In this document: one piece after another, positions 55,282 through 64,000 of the stretch
Numbering within the stretch: the first letter of the stretch is position 1
Layout of the letters: every line of letters begins with the position of its first letter
Source: Vibrio sp. 14G-20
GTDB lineage: Bacteria; Pseudomonadota; Gammaproteobacteria; Enterobacterales; Vibrionaceae
Length of the DNA: 64,000 nucleotides
Direction: 5' to 3'
Assembly: GCF_026241515.1 (NCBI RefSeq)
Contig: NZ_JAPHPW010000010.1
Span: 124,001 to 188,000 of the forward strand
The notes under the pieces: model-generated
Databases searched by the model: none
Told to the model about the DNA's origin: nothing
Seen by the model: the letters and a program-made list of their open reading frames with translations, nothing else
Program-made: the position numbers and the translations under genes

Positions 55282-55557
55282 TTACAGAACCATACGAACG
55301 ATTTCGATGTCGCCCAGTTCTTTGTATAGCGTTTCTACTTGTTCAATTGAAGTCGCAGTAATATTGATCGAAACAGAGTGGTAGTTGCCTTTCGCACTCG
55401 GTTTTAGTGTTGGGCTGTAGTCACCAGGAGCATGACGCTGGATCACTTCTAGCACTAGCTCAGTAAGCTCTGGCTTAGCGTAGCCCATTACTTTGTAAGT
55501 GAATGAACAAGGGAACTCTAAGAGATCTTTTAGTTTTGCATCAGAATTGATGTTCAT
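55282..55557 (-). CDS. ybeD: YbeD family (UPF0250/DUF493) protein
   Basis: A 91-residue small protein with an ACT-like fold, conserved between dacA and lipB across gamma-proteobacteria. It begins [21 protein letters not shown] at ATG 55557, with GGAG six bases upstream; the frame remains open for 45 codons further, but that part lacks the family sequence. Its function is not established; a link to lipoate or signalling has been proposed from gene context only. Confidence 0.92.
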   Translation of the reverse strand: MNINSDAKLKDLLEFPCSFTYKVMGYAKPELTELVLEVIQRHAPGDYSPTLKPSAKGNYHSVSINITATSIEQVETLYKELGDIEIVRMVL

Positions 55558-55680
55558 GATTAGCTCCAAAAGGCTAGACTCTCGCAAATTGGCGAAATGT
55601 CGATAAAAAGCGTGTTCGGTCAACAGACACGAGTAATAAGGCGGAATATTACGTGTAAATATCATCGAACTCAAGATCAA

Positions 55681-55705
55681 CAAAAGCCGCACATGGCGGC
55701 TTTTG
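55681..55705 (-). terminator. Hairpin between dacA and ybeD
   Basis: A 10-bp stem CAAAAGCCGC (55681-55690) with GCGGCTTTTG (55696-55705). The T tract on the minus strand is short. It probably separates dacA from ybeD. Confidence 0.7.
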
Positions 55706-55792
55706 TTTCGTTGATGACTAAATAGGTAATTTACTCATTAGGTTAGCTAGACAAGAAGTTTGTGTATTGCTTAGAACAAACCTTTAACTCGT

Positions 55793-56974
55793 TTAGAATA
55801 AACCTTTGAATAGCAGTACTAGGTAGTCCCATAGACGGCTAAATAGGCTGCCTTGGTCTACATCTTCAAGTGCAAGTAGCGGGTATTCAGCAACGTCTTC
55901 ACCATCAACTTGGTAGAATAGTTTACCAACCACATCGCCTTTGCTGATTGGCGCTTCTAGCTCTTTCTCGAGAACGAAGCTTGCCTTCAGGTTCTTAGCT
56001 TGACCACGAGGTAGGGTAACGAAAGTATCTTCATCGACACCTAGTGCCACTGTGTCCTTGCTACCCATCCAGATCTTCTCTTCTACGAAGGTTTCACCGG
56101 CTGTGTGAGGTGCCACTGTTTCAAAGAAGCGGAAGCCGTAGCTAAGCAGTTTTTTGCTTTCTGTTTTACGAGCGTTCGCATTCTTGGTGCCCATAACAAC
56201 GGCAACTAGGCGCATTTTACCTTCTGTTGCTGAGCTTACTAGGCTGTAACCTGCGTTGCTTGTATGGCCAGTTTTAATGCCATCAACGTTCATGCTCTTA
56301 TCCCATAACAGACCGTTACGGTTGTATTGGGTGATGCCGTTGTAAGTGAATTTCTTCTGTGAGTAGATACGGTATTCATCAGGAACATCACGAATTAGCG
56401 CCTGACCAAGCAGTGCCATATCGTAAGGCGTTGAGTATAAGTTCGGGTTGTCTAGACCGTGCACGTTAGCAAAGTGCGTGTCTTTCATGCCGATAGAACT
56501 TGCCCAAGCGTTCATTAGGTCAACGAATGCATCTTCAGAGCCAGCGATGTGTTCAGCCATAGCAACACACGCATCGTTACCTGATTGAATGATGATACCG
56601 CGGTTCAGTTCTTCAACTTTAACCGTAGTGCCAACTTCAACGAACATCTTAGATGAATCTGGGAAGTTTTTAGCCCAAGCATTTTCACTGATGATAACAT
56701 CGTCGTTTAGGTTGATGTTGCCACGTTCGAGCTCTTGGCCGATTACGTAGCTCGTCATCATCTTGGTTAAACTTGCTGGAGAAAGCTGGGTATTCATCTC
56801 TTTCTCTGCTAGTACTTTGCCTGAATGGTAATCCATCAGAACAAAACCTTTAGCGGCGATTTGAGGTGCATCAGGAACAACAATAGGAGCGGCGAATGAC
56901 GATGTAGCTATCGTTGCAGAAAGAGCAACAGAAGTAGCAAAAATCGATTTAACAAGTTTATTAGATTTAATCAT
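55793..56974 (-). CDS. dacA: D-alanyl-D-alanine carboxypeptidase (PBP5)
   Basis: DacA trims the terminal D-Ala from peptidoglycan stem peptides. A signal peptide ending near SSFA is followed by the penicillin-binding fold with all three motifs: S68-x-x-K71 (SLTK), S131GN133, and K234TG236. A C-terminal beta domain and an amphipathic membrane-anchoring tail (LFSRLWDYLVLLFKGLF) complete the 393 residues. It follows rlpA on the same strand after 93 nt. Confidence 0.96.
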   Translation of the reverse strand: MIKSNKLVKSIFATSVALSATIATSSFAAPIVVPDAPQIAAKGFVLMDYHSGKVLAEKEMNTQLSPASLTKMMTSYVIGQELERGNINLNDDVIISENAWAKNFPDSSKMFVEVGTTVKVEELNRGIIIQSGNDACVAMAEHIAGSEDAFVDLMNAWASSIGMKDTHFANVHGLDNPNLYSTPYDMALLGQALIRDVPDEYRIYSQKKFTYNGITQYNRNGLLWDKSMNVDGIKTGHTSNAGYSLVSSATEGKMRLVAVVMGTKNANARKTESKKLLSYGFRFFETVAPHTAGETFVEEKIWMGSKDTVALGVDEDTFVTLPRGQAKNLKASFVLEKELEAPISKGDVVGKLFYQVDGEDVAEYPLLALEDVDQGSLFSRLWDYLVLLFKGLF

Positions 56975-57067
56975 TTTGGGTGCAATTATTTGGTGAACTA
57001 TTCATATATTAACAGAATCACTCTGTCACACCAGAGCGCTGATTACCAGAAGTAACTGTTAGATTAA

Positions 57068-57907
57068 TTAGCGAGTTAGGGTGTGTTTTTTTATATAAGC
57101 TGACGGGTAACCCATTAGCTTAACTTGTTCTAATTTTTCTTGAGTCAGAGCATAGTCATGAAATGGCCCAACCATCAGACGGTAGTTGTCATCATTTGGC
57201 TGCAAGAACGTTGCTACTTCTAGCTTTTCGCTTAGATCTTTGGCCAACTTCTCTGTTCTATCTTCATGTGGAGATGTGGCAACTTGAATAATAAATTGCG
57301 GCAAAGCTGCCTTTTTCTTAGCATCAGTTGGCATAGCTACAGTAATGACTTCAATCTCAACATTTGCTGTGCCGGTTCTCAACACATCGAGCTTGTAAGC
57401 TGCGGCATAACTAAGGTCAATGATTCGACCTTCATGGAATGGACCGCGGTCATTAATACGCACAATAGTGGTTTTGTTATTGTCGGTATTCGTCACTTTT
57501 ACATAGCTTGGAATTGGCAATGTTTTGTGCGCCGCAGACATCGAATACATGTCGTAGATCTCGCCATTAGACGTTAAGTGACCATGGAATTTCTTACCGT
57601 ACCAAGAGGCTTTGCCTTTCTCAGTAAACCCTTCGGTTTTTTTTACGATCTTGTAGTCTTCACCACGCAGAGTGTAATCCGTGTTACCACCTAAACTATA
57701 AGGTTCATACTGAGGGTGAGCATCCTCGAGATGCTCTACCGAGATCGGTGCGTCTGGTGCAATATCTGAATCAATATCGTAGCGGCCTGTTGGCTGTTTT
57801 GAAGAACAGCCATTGATTAAAATCGCTAACCCTAAGATAGAGGCTATTTTTTTGATTGGCAGCTCATCAACCAAGGATGCTTTTTTTTGAAACGTTGTAA
57901 TAGACAT
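57068..57907 (-). CDS. rlpA: Septal-ring lytic transglycosylase RlpA
   Basis: RlpA is an outer-membrane lipoprotein that acts on denuded glycan strands at the division site. The N-terminus ends in a lipobox-like INGC with Cys34, preceded by a somewhat long charged region; the start at ATG 57907 could therefore be internal, but no better one is seen. A double-psi beta barrel (KGKASWYGKKFHGHLTSNGE, RINDRGPFHEGRIIDLSY) includes the Asp and His typical of active members. A C-terminal SPOR domain (about residues 205-279) would bind denuded septal peptidoglycan. It begins 3 nt after the rodA stop. Confidence 0.94.
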   Translation of the reverse strand: MSITTFQKKASLVDELPIKKIASILGLAILINGCSSKQPTGRYDIDSDIAPDAPISVEHLEDAHPQYEPYSLGGNTDYTLRGEDYKIVKKTEGFTEKGKASWYGKKFHGHLTSNGEIYDMYSMSAAHKTLPIPSYVKVTNTDNNKTTIVRINDRGPFHEGRIIDLSYAAAYKLDVLRTGTANVEIEVITVAMPTDAKKKAALPQFIIQVATSPHEDRTEKLAKDLSEKLEVATFLQPNDDNYRLMVGPFHDYALTQEKLEQVKLMGYPSAYIKKHTLTR

Positions 57908-57910
57908 CGA

Positions 57911-59032
57911 TTAGGTCGCCTTTGAGAATGCTTTTCTGTGTGTATGGATCGACATTAAAATACCAAAACCAGCCATAAGGGTAACCATTGAAGTACCGCC
58001 ATAACTGACTAGAGGAAGAGGAACACCTACAACCGGTAGAATGCCACTTACCATGCCAATGTTTACAAAAATATAAACGAAGAAGCTCAATACAATACTG
58101 CCGCCCATCATTCGACCGAATGCGGTTTGAGCTTGGCTCGCAAGCACTAGGCCGCGTCCAATAATAAACAGGTAGATAGCAAGCAAGAACAATATACCAA
58201 TCATCCCCCACTCTTCGGCAATTACCGCAAAAATGAAATCGGTATGACGCTCTGGGATGAACTCCAGTTGAGATTGAGTACCTTGCAGCCAACCTTTTCC
58301 TGATATACCACCCGAACCTATCGCAATCTTACTTTGGATGATGTGGTAACCCGCACCTAATGGATCTGATTCAGGATCAAAAAGGGTTCTAACACGTACC
58401 TTTTGATATTCACGCATCAAGAAAAACCATAGGATTGGGATAAATGCCCCTAACGCGATTGCAGCGCTAGCAATGATTTTCCAACTGATACCCGCCAGGA
58501 ATATCACGAAGATACCGGATGCCGCGATAAGGATAGATGTACCTAGGTCGGGTTGCTTTGCGATTAGAATCGTCGGTACAAATACCATCACTAGCGAGAT
58601 CGCTAATGTCTGGAAGGTTGGCGGAAGTGAGCGCTTACCGATAAATCGTGCCAGCATCAAAGGCACCGCCAGCTTTAACAGCTCTGAGGGTTGAAATCGA
58701 ACAAAGCCGAAGTTTAACCAACGCTGTGCACCTTTAGAGGCTTCACCAAAGAACAACACGCCTAATAGTAAGATGACACCACCTGCAAATAGCAGTGGTG
58801 CCAAGGTCTCATAAGTGCGAGGTGAGATTTGCGCTAGGAAGATCATCACACCTAAAGACAGAACCATACGCATCGCCTGGCGATCCATCATCGCAAGGCT
58901 TTGTCCGCTTGCGCTATACATGATCAGTAGGGCAAAACCCATTAAAACCAGAATGCCAAGCAATAGCGGTAAGTCGATATGCAGCCTTTCGAATAGGGCT
59001 CTATTTCGTCCAGTTGAAGGATCAAGTTTCAT
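57911..59032 (-). CDS. rodA: Rod-shape SEDS glycosyltransferase RodA
   Basis: RodA (MrdB) is a ten-helix SEDS protein that polymerises lipid II in the elongation machinery with PBP2. The 373 residues include [33 protein letters not shown] and the C-terminal [15 protein letters not shown], all SEDS signatures. Its ATG overlaps the mrdA stop by one base, so the pair is translationally coupled. Confidence 0.97.
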   Translation of the reverse strand: MKLDPSTGRNRALFERLHIDLPLLLGILVLMGFALLIMYSASGQSLAMMDRQAMRMVLSLGVMIFLAQISPRTYETLAPLLFAGGVILLLGVLFFGEASKGAQRWLNFGFVRFQPSELLKLAVPLMLARFIGKRSLPPTFQTLAISLVMVFVPTILIAKQPDLGTSILIAASGIFVIFLAGISWKIIASAAIALGAFIPILWFFLMREYQKVRVRTLFDPESDPLGAGYHIIQSKIAIGSGGISGKGWLQGTQSQLEFIPERHTDFIFAVIAEEWGMIGILFLLAIYLFIIGRGLVLASQAQTAFGRMMGGSIVLSFFVYIFVNIGMVSGILPVVGVPLPLVSYGGTSMVTLMAGFGILMSIHTHRKAFSKAT

Positions 59033-60924
59033 TATTTAATTGGCTCACTTTGATAATCTTCTGCAAGGATAATATGGTCTAAAATCCGTCTTACTACTGG
59101 GCCGCCGTTAGAAGAGCCGCCACCTGCGTTCTCTAGAACGATAGTCACGACGGCTTCAGGATCTTCAAAAGGCGCGTAACCCGTAAAGAGGGCGTGATCG
59201 CGTAAGTGCTCTGCGATTTCATCCGCGTTGTACTCTTCATCTTCTTTTAAGCCGAACACCTGCGCGGTACCCGATTTACCAGCGGTTTGGTAAGACATCT
59301 TCTGGAATGAACGTCTTGCGGTGCCTTTCTTACCGTGGTTAGCCAATCTCATACCTTCTTGCGCGATATCCCAATACTTTTGCTTAACCCCGGTTAGCGG
59401 TGGGTAGGTTTCAATGTCCGACATGATTTGTTCATCGAATGGACGACCGTTATCAATGGTTGAACGAAGTAAGTGAGGTGCTGTTACTTCACCTTCATTG
59501 ACCAAAACTGATGTGGCTTTTGCAATCTGCATTGGTGTTGCAGTCCAGTAGCCTTGGCCAATGCCAACTGGGATGGTGTCACCTTGGTACCAAGGCACAC
59601 GGTGTCTTGCCATCTTCCAATCACGAGTTGGCATATTGGCTTTGCTTTCTTCATAAATATCGATGCCAGTATAATCACCAAAGCCGAACATCATCATCCA
59701 TTTGGATATGCGATCAATGCCGAGATCAAAAGCAATTTGGTAAAAGAAAGTATCCACTGACTCTTCAATCGCTTTCTCTATATCCACGACGCCGTGTCCC
59801 CAACGTAACCAGTCACGGAATGGTCTTGTTTTTGAATTAGGGATCTTCCAATAACCTGGGTCATTACGCGTTGTATTGGGTGTAATCACACCTTCTTGCA
59901 GAGCCGCAACAGCAATGAATGGCTTGATCGTCGATGCTGGTGGATAAATACCTAGCGTTGCACGGTTAACCAAAGGGCGGTCTTTGTCTTGAAGTAGGGC
60001 GTTATAACCTTTAGACGAAATACCATGTACGAATGCATTTGGGTCGTAGCTTGGGCTTGATACCATAGCTAACACGCCATTGTCTTTCGGGTCAAGAACG
60101 ATGGCAGAGCCACGGCGTCCATCGAGCAGTTTGTGCACGTATAACTGAAGATTGATGTCTAAGTTAAGTACAATATCTTTACCCGGAACCGAAGGGACAA
60201 ATTTTAGTGTGCGAATGACTCGTCCACGGCTGTTTACTTCGACTTCTTGATAGCCAGCGGTACCGTGAAGCATGTCTTCGTAGTAGCGCTCAATACCAAG
60301 TTTACCAATGTCGCGAGTGGCTTGGTAATTGGCGTCTTTCTCTTCGCGAACCAAGCGCTGCATATCACGGTCATTGATGCGCGATACGTAGCCAATCACG
60401 TGAGTTAACACATCTCCATAAGGGTAGAAGCGTTTTAGCGTACCTGTAACTTCAACGCCTGGGAACTTATGTTGATTTACAGAGAAGATCGCAACCTGTT
60501 CTTCGGTAAGTTGATTCAGAATAGGTACTGACTTGAAGCGTCGTGAATTGCGACGATCACGATCAAATCGTTCAATACGCTCTGGCGGGATCTCGATTAA
60601 TTCTTGTAGACGGACGAGCGTGTCATCCATATCTTTGATTTTTTCTGGTGTGATTTCTAGGTTGAAAACCGGGCGATTTTCGGCAAGAAGTACACCATTA
60701 CGATCGTAAATCAAACCACGGTTAGGGGCGATTGGAACGACCTTGATGCGGTTATCGTTAGAGCGGGTTTTATAGTCTTGATATTGATTGACCTGAATGT
60801 TGTACAGGTTAACAACCAACATCGATATCATGACTATGATCCCCGCAAACGCAACAAAAGCACGATTAGTAAATAGTCGTGCTTCTGCTTTGTAATCACG
60901 GATTTGGCTACGTTTACGTAACAT
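59032..60924 (-). CDS. mrdA: Penicillin-binding protein 2
   Basis: PBP2 is the transpeptidase partner of RodA in cell elongation. One N-terminal membrane helix (about residues 22-42) precedes the pedestal domain and a transpeptidase domain with catalytic S331TIK334, an SVDTFFYQ segment and KSGTAQ near residue 555. The 630 residues equal the family norm (E. coli 633). ATG 60924 lies 6 nt after the rlmH stop. Confidence 0.97.
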   Translation of the reverse strand: MLRKRSQIRDYKAEARLFTNRAFVAFAGIIVMISMLVVNLYNIQVNQYQDYKTRSNDNRIKVVPIAPNRGLIYDRNGVLLAENRPVFNLEITPEKIKDMDDTLVRLQELIEIPPERIERFDRDRRNSRRFKSVPILNQLTEEQVAIFSVNQHKFPGVEVTGTLKRFYPYGDVLTHVIGYVSRINDRDMQRLVREEKDANYQATRDIGKLGIERYYEDMLHGTAGYQEVEVNSRGRVIRTLKFVPSVPGKDIVLNLDINLQLYVHKLLDGRRGSAIVLDPKDNGVLAMVSSPSYDPNAFVHGISSKGYNALLQDKDRPLVNRATLGIYPPASTIKPFIAVAALQEGVITPNTTRNDPGYWKIPNSKTRPFRDWLRWGHGVVDIEKAIEESVDTFFYQIAFDLGIDRISKWMMMFGFGDYTGIDIYEESKANMPTRDWKMARHRVPWYQGDTIPVGIGQGYWTATPMQIAKATSVLVNEGEVTAPHLLRSTIDNGRPFDEQIMSDIETYPPLTGVKQKYWDIAQEGMRLANHGKKGTARRSFQKMSYQTAGKSGTAQVFGLKEDEEYNADEIAEHLRDHALFTGYAPFEDPEAVVTIVLENAGGGSSNGGPVVRRILDHIILAEDYQSEPIK

Positions 60925-60930
60925 TAACGC

Positions 60931-61401
60931 TTATTCTCGATGATAAGGGTGGTTAGCAGTGATGCTCCAAGCTCGATACAAGCTTTCAGCCATGATAACG
61001 CGTACTAATGGGTGAGGGAGAGTAAGCGCAGACAGAGACCAACTTTGGTCTGCAGCCGCTTTACATGCAGGTGCTAATCCTTCAGGCCCGCCGATAAGGA
61101 TAGAAACGTCGCGTCCATCCAACTTCCAACTTTCCAATTGCTCTGCCAGTTGTGGGGTGTCCCACTTTTTACCTGGGATATCAAGCGTGACAATGCGGTT
61201 GCCTTTTGGAACCGCGGCCAACATTGCTTCGCCTTCTTTTTGAAGAATGCGGGCAATATCCGCATTTTTACCGCGCTTTCCCGCAGTGATTTCAATGAGC
61301 TCTAATGGCATATCATGAGGGAAGCGGCGTTTATATTCTTTAAAGCCCTCTTCAACCCATTTTGGCATTTTTGTACCAACTGCGATTAACTGGATCTTCA
61401 A
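60931..61401 (-). CDS. rlmH: 23S rRNA m3-pseudouridine1915 methyltransferase RlmH
   Basis: RlmH is a SPOUT methyltransferase acting on pseudouridine 1915 in helix 69 of assembled 70S ribosomes. The 156 residues begin [20 protein letters not shown] and contain the cofactor-knot stretch [15 protein letters not shown] ([12 protein letters not shown]) and the C-terminal [16 protein letters not shown]. It starts 3 nt after rsfS, as in E. coli. Confidence 0.97.
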   Translation of the reverse strand: MKIQLIAVGTKMPKWVEEGFKEYKRRFPHDMPLELIEITAGKRGKNADIARILQKEGEAMLAAVPKGNRIVTLDIPGKKWDTPQLAEQLESWKLDGRDVSILIGGPEGLAPACKAAADQSWSLSALTLPHPLVRVIMAESLYRAWSITANHPYHRE

Positions 61402-61404
61402 AGC

Positions 61405-61722
61405 TTAGCCCCAAAGTTTTTCTAGTTGGTACAGTTCACGGTGTTCTTCCTGCATAACGTGAAGCATGCTTGTGCCCATATCTAGAACAACCCATTCACC
61501 TTCTTGCTGACCGTCCATGCCTAGTGGTTGCATACCTGCTTTACGTACTTCATCAGCAACATGCTGTGCAATAGAAGCAACATGGCGCTTAGAGGTACCA
61601 GTACAAACAATCATGTAATCAGTAACACTTGATTTGCCTTCAACATCGATGGTCACAATCGATTCTGCTTTCATGTCGTCGGCTTTGTCTGCAAGAAAAT
61701 CTTTTAGTTCTTCACGTAACAC
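61405..61722 (-). CDS. rsfS: Ribosomal silencing factor RsfS
   Basis: RsfS binds ribosomal protein L14 and blocks subunit joining when nutrients are short. The 105 residues have VDGKSS-type strand residues (VEGKSSVTDYMIVCTGTSKRHV) and end near EHRELYQLEKLWG. The start is GTG 61722 (MLREELKDFLAD) with AGGA seven bases upstream. In E. coli nadD precedes this gene; here holA precedes it directly. Confidence 0.95.
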   Translation of the reverse strand: MLREELKDFLADKADDMKAESIVTIDVEGKSSVTDYMIVCTGTSKRHVASIAQHVADEVRKAGMQPLGMDGQQEGEWVVLDMGTSMLHVMQEEHRELYQLEKLWG

Positions 61723-61786
61723 GGGGTGTTCCTTTAATCTGAATTTAGCTTTTTAGGGGCTGTTGACCCTAGAATATACCACGCTT

Positions 61787-62812
61787 TTATGCGTGAAATG
61801 GTATTGAAGCTGAAGGGATACAAAACTCTACGCTTAACTGATGAATTAGTGGCCAAGGCGACTGCTCATATTGAGTTTTTGTCATCAATTCAGCTTGAGT
61901 GAGCAACGCGAACAAAGAGTGTAATTGAGAAATCGAAACTCTTGTTAGCGCGGCGTTATAAAGAGGTTTTTTAGATTGCCAGATACGGTGTTTGTCGAAG
62001 ACCAGACCAATCGGCATCTGTTTCATTTGTTGCTGCATTTGTAATAGCAGAGCAAGCTCACGTTGTATACTACGTAATAAAATGACGGGTTCGACGCCTT
62101 CAGCTTCTAGCTGACGCAGGATTCGTTGTGCTCGGTTACCTTTGCCTGCTAATAGCGCATCACTCCAATGGAATGGAGTAAAATAGTTGTGTCGACTCAG
62201 CGATTCTTCTAAGCGTACTAATGTGAGCTTTCCATCTGGGTATTGGAGAGCCAGTTTTTCTAGGCTTTGGGTCAGCGCAAACAGATTACCCTCATGCCAT
62301 TGCGCCAGCATTTGAATCGCTTCAGGATCTGGCGTTAAACCGATTTGACGGCAGCGTGCTTGTACAAACTGAGGTAATCGGCTGACATCTGGCGTTAGGC
62401 AACTGACCCAGTGACCCTGATTCGAAAGTGCCTTAAACCACTTAGCGCTTTCTTGAGCTTTAGTGAGCTTAGTGCCTACCAAAATCAACAAAATATCACT
62501 GTGGATATGCTCGGAGATTGCGAGTAGCTCTTTTGCTATTGCGGCATTGACGCCTGACTCTGGTAGCTCAAGCTCGATGACCTGACGGGTAGAGAATAGG
62601 CTCAGTGCTTGAGTACAGTCGTAGACTTGATTCCAGTCGAGGCTGCTATCAATCGCAAAGCGGTGACGCTCTTCAAAGCCTTGTTGTTTTGCAGCCTTTT
62701 GAATCGTTTCTCGGCTCTCTTGCAGTAGTAGAGGTTCGTTACCAAAAATTAGGTAAACATTACTCAACTGTTTGGCAAGTTGCTCTGATAAGCGGTCAGC
62801 AAAAATACGCAT
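61787..62812 (-). CDS. holA: DNA polymerase III delta subunit
   Basis: HolA is the wrench subunit of the clamp loader that opens the beta clamp. The 341 residues (E. coli 343) begin MRIFADRLSEQLAKQLSNVYLIFGNEPLLLQESR, containing the usual FGNEPLL block, and go through the AAA-like fold without a Walker A, as normal for delta. It is 9 nt after lptE. Confidence 0.95.
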   Translation of the reverse strand: MRIFADRLSEQLAKQLSNVYLIFGNEPLLLQESRETIQKAAKQQGFEERHRFAIDSSLDWNQVYDCTQALSLFSTRQVIELELPESGVNAAIAKELLAISEHIHSDILLILVGTKLTKAQESAKWFKALSNQGHWVSCLTPDVSRLPQFVQARCRQIGLTPDPEAIQMLAQWHEGNLFALTQSLEKLALQYPDGKLTLVRLEESLSRHNYFTPFHWSDALLAGKGNRAQRILRQLEAEGVEPVILLRSIQRELALLLQMQQQMKQMPIGLVFDKHRIWQSKKPLYNAALTRVSISQLHSLFALLTQAELMTKTQYEQSPWPLIHQLSVEFCIPSASIPFHA

Positions 62813-62821
62813 TAATTAAAC

Positions 62822-63478
62822 CTATTGCTCGACAGTTACACTAGGCTCAACATCAGGTGCTGTACTGGCGTCGATCTCAACGTCTTCAATTTCGATGTTT
62901 TTGATGTTGTACTGTTTCTCAAGTTCTTTTACTTGCACGTTTTCCAAAGCATCAAGATCCATGCTGCCTGCTGCAATATTTGCTTTCAATCGAGCCATTT
63001 GACGAAGGATTTGGCTTGACGCAAGCTTACGCATTTCATCTTCAATCATGTCTCGCTCAACCGATTTTGCGAGTGCTGTTAGCGGGTTATCTAGATAACT
63101 ACGAGTTACGCTGGTTGAGAATGTCTTTGAGCCTAATTCAGGAATAGTTACGCGGTATGATGCGTTGAGCGTCAGTTCTTTTTCTGCCGCACGAGTATTT
63201 TGGTAAAGAGACAGAGTTCGCTCACCTACGCTTTCGCTAATGATATGAAGGTTAGGAGTGTTCTCCGCAGGCGGCACAATTTCTACATCGTTCATGCGCA
63301 GTTGACCTTTCATCATACGTGTAAACGTGCTGTATTGGTCGTAACTGGTCACAGAGATCTTGTTTAGTTCTTCTGGCACTGAGTAATCACCACGTAGGTG
63401 AAAACCACAGGCACTCAATAGGCTAACGGTTAGAACAACAATAGTAACTTTCAATGAAGATAGTGAAATCTGGCGCAT
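62822..63478 (-). CDS. lptE: LPS-assembly lipoprotein LptE
   Basis: LptE plugs the LptD outer-membrane barrel and helps deliver lipopolysaccharide to the surface. The signal peptide ends LLSACGFHLRG with lipidated Cys24, the LptE hallmark. The 218 residues include LRMNDVEIV and a C-terminal acidic, repetitive tail (IEIEDVEIDASTAPDVEP) longer than in E. coli. It lies between leuS and holA as in enterobacteria. Confidence 0.95.
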   Translation of the reverse strand: MRQISLSSLKVTIVVLTVSLLSACGFHLRGDYSVPEELNKISVTSYDQYSTFTRMMKGQLRMNDVEIVPPAENTPNLHIISESVGERTLSLYQNTRAAEKELTLNASYRVTIPELGSKTFSTSVTRSYLDNPLTALAKSVERDMIEDEMRKLASSQILRQMARLKANIAAGSMDLDALENVQVKELEKQYNIKNIEIEDVEIDASTAPDVEPSVTVEQ

Positions 63479-63644
63479 TATTTGATGGCTCTCATGAAGG
63501 TAGAATACTTATTTAAAGACTTTAGGTTGTTGGCGTGAGGTTAGTCACTGAAAGTAAAGCGTTTAAATAAGTAGGCAGGGCAATTTAATTACCCTGTCTA
63601 GAGACTGCTAAAAACGAAATAAGTTCGTTACAACAGTTATATAT

Positions 63645-63678
63645 GCAGACTAAAACTAGTTAGCCAGTTTTAGTCTGC
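63645..63678 (-). terminator. Strong hairpin between leuS and lptE
   Basis: A perfect 13-bp stem GCAGACTAAAACT (63645-63657) with AGTTTTAGTCTGC (63666-63678) and an 8-nt loop, 8 nt after the leuS stop. The downstream side on the minus strand lacks a T run (ATATATAAC), so it may pause transcription or stabilise the mRNA end rather than fully terminate. Confidence 0.7.
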
Positions 63679-63686
63679 AGCTAATG

Positions 63687-64000
63687 TTAGTTAGCAACGA
63701 TGTTTAGAAGCTTACCTGGAACAAAGATAACTTTACGGATAGTTAAGCCATCTAGGAACTTCTTAGCGTTCTCATCGTTTAGACCAAGTTCACGAACTTG
63801 TTCTTCTGTTGCGTCAGCTGCAACCGTTAGCTTCGCACGTAGCTTACCGTTGATCATGACAACGATAGTTTTCTCGTCTTCAACTAGCGCTTTCTCATCG
63901 AAAGTTGGCCATGTTGCTGAGTCTACGTTTGATTCACCAAGTGCAATCCACATTTCGTAAGAGATGTGCGGAGTCATTGGGTAAAGCATGCGTACTACCG
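63687..64000 (-). CDS. leuS: Leucyl-tRNA synthetase, C-terminal part
   Basis: The last 104 codons of leuS; the gene continues beyond the right edge. Reading inward from the edge gives [17 protein letters not shown], the anticodon-binding-domain motif of LeuRS, then [28 protein letters not shown] and a C-terminal domain ending [11 protein letters not shown], as in E. coli (ending KLLNLVVG). LeuRS charges tRNA-Leu. The order leuS-lptE-holA is the standard gamma-proteobacterial one. Confidence 0.96.
   Translation of the reverse strand, partial: VVRMLYPMTPHISYEMWIALGESNVDSATWPTFDEKALVEDEKTIVVMINGKLRAKLTVAADATEEQVRELGLNDENAKKFLDGLTIRKVIFVPGKLLNIVAN

Noticed and set aside
1..64000. Mobile elements, CRISPR arrays, rRNA and tRNA genes
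   Set aside because: No transposase or integrase reading frame, no regularly spaced direct repeats beyond the CTAGCAT array, and no rRNA or tRNA-like segment was recognised.

Overview
This window looks like chromosome 1 of a marine Vibrio. A Splendidus-clade member is my guess, but no clade marker was tested. The support is the complete sodium-pumping NADH:quinone reductase operon (nqrABCDEF) with apbE and nqrM, the vibrio porin OmpK, protein sequences that read as close homologues of V. cholerae and E. coli ones, and moderate to low G+C. There are no rRNA or tRNA genes, no insertion sequences, no prophage and no CRISPR array. Almost everything is core-genome housekeeping DNA, and the unusual material sits mostly between genes.

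Layout. 1-7 kb: 5' part of mltF, then divergent purL with a PurR box and a folded leader, a DUF3332 lipoprotein, a CTAGCAT heptamer array, and dapD. 7-14.6 kb: ushA, a MarC-family membrane protein, then a two-gene operon (NifU/IscU-like scaffold plus GGGtGRT protein) whose leader carries a fluoride (crcB-motif) riboswitch; next the SOS gene yebG and a LysR regulator divergent from a TDT-family transporter. 14.7-24.5 kb: recC-recB-recD, without ptrA but with a 393-nt spacer. 24.6-31.9 kb: a small unknown ORF, argA behind tandem ARG boxes, a DUF2850-type protein, mltA, tcdA-csdE facing csdA, and panE. 32-37.7 kb: ompK, a fragmentary gene, ampG, ppiA, yajG, rlmG and bolA. 38-45.5 kb: the nqr operon with its maturation genes. 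45.6-53.3 kb: a two-receiver GGDEF protein, SOS-controlled dinB, a RecQ-family helicase, a Gre-like protein, a YggN-family protein and an NSS transporter. 53.4-64 kb: the cell-wall and lipoate cluster on the minus strand, leuS-lptE-holA-rsfS-rlmH-mrdA-rodA-rlpA-dacA-ybeD-lipB-lipA, as in enterobacteria but without nadD.

Functional links. Peptidoglycan genes recur: mltF, mltA and rlpA cut glycan strands, mrdA, rodA and dacA build and trim the wall, and ampG recycles fragments. Sulfur and Fe-S handling also recurs: csdA/csdE/tcdA, lipA, bolA, nqrF/nqrM and the riboswitch-controlled scaffold. DNA repair includes recBCD, dinB, yebG and a RecQ helicase; LexA boxes are visible at yebG and dinB.

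The best candidate for an under-described system is the fluoride-riboswitch-controlled NifU-like/GGGtGRT operon at 10050-12030. Next are a three-segment attenuator-like RNA before ampG, the multi-hairpin leaders of purL and nqrA, and the 7-bp tandem repeat beside dapD.
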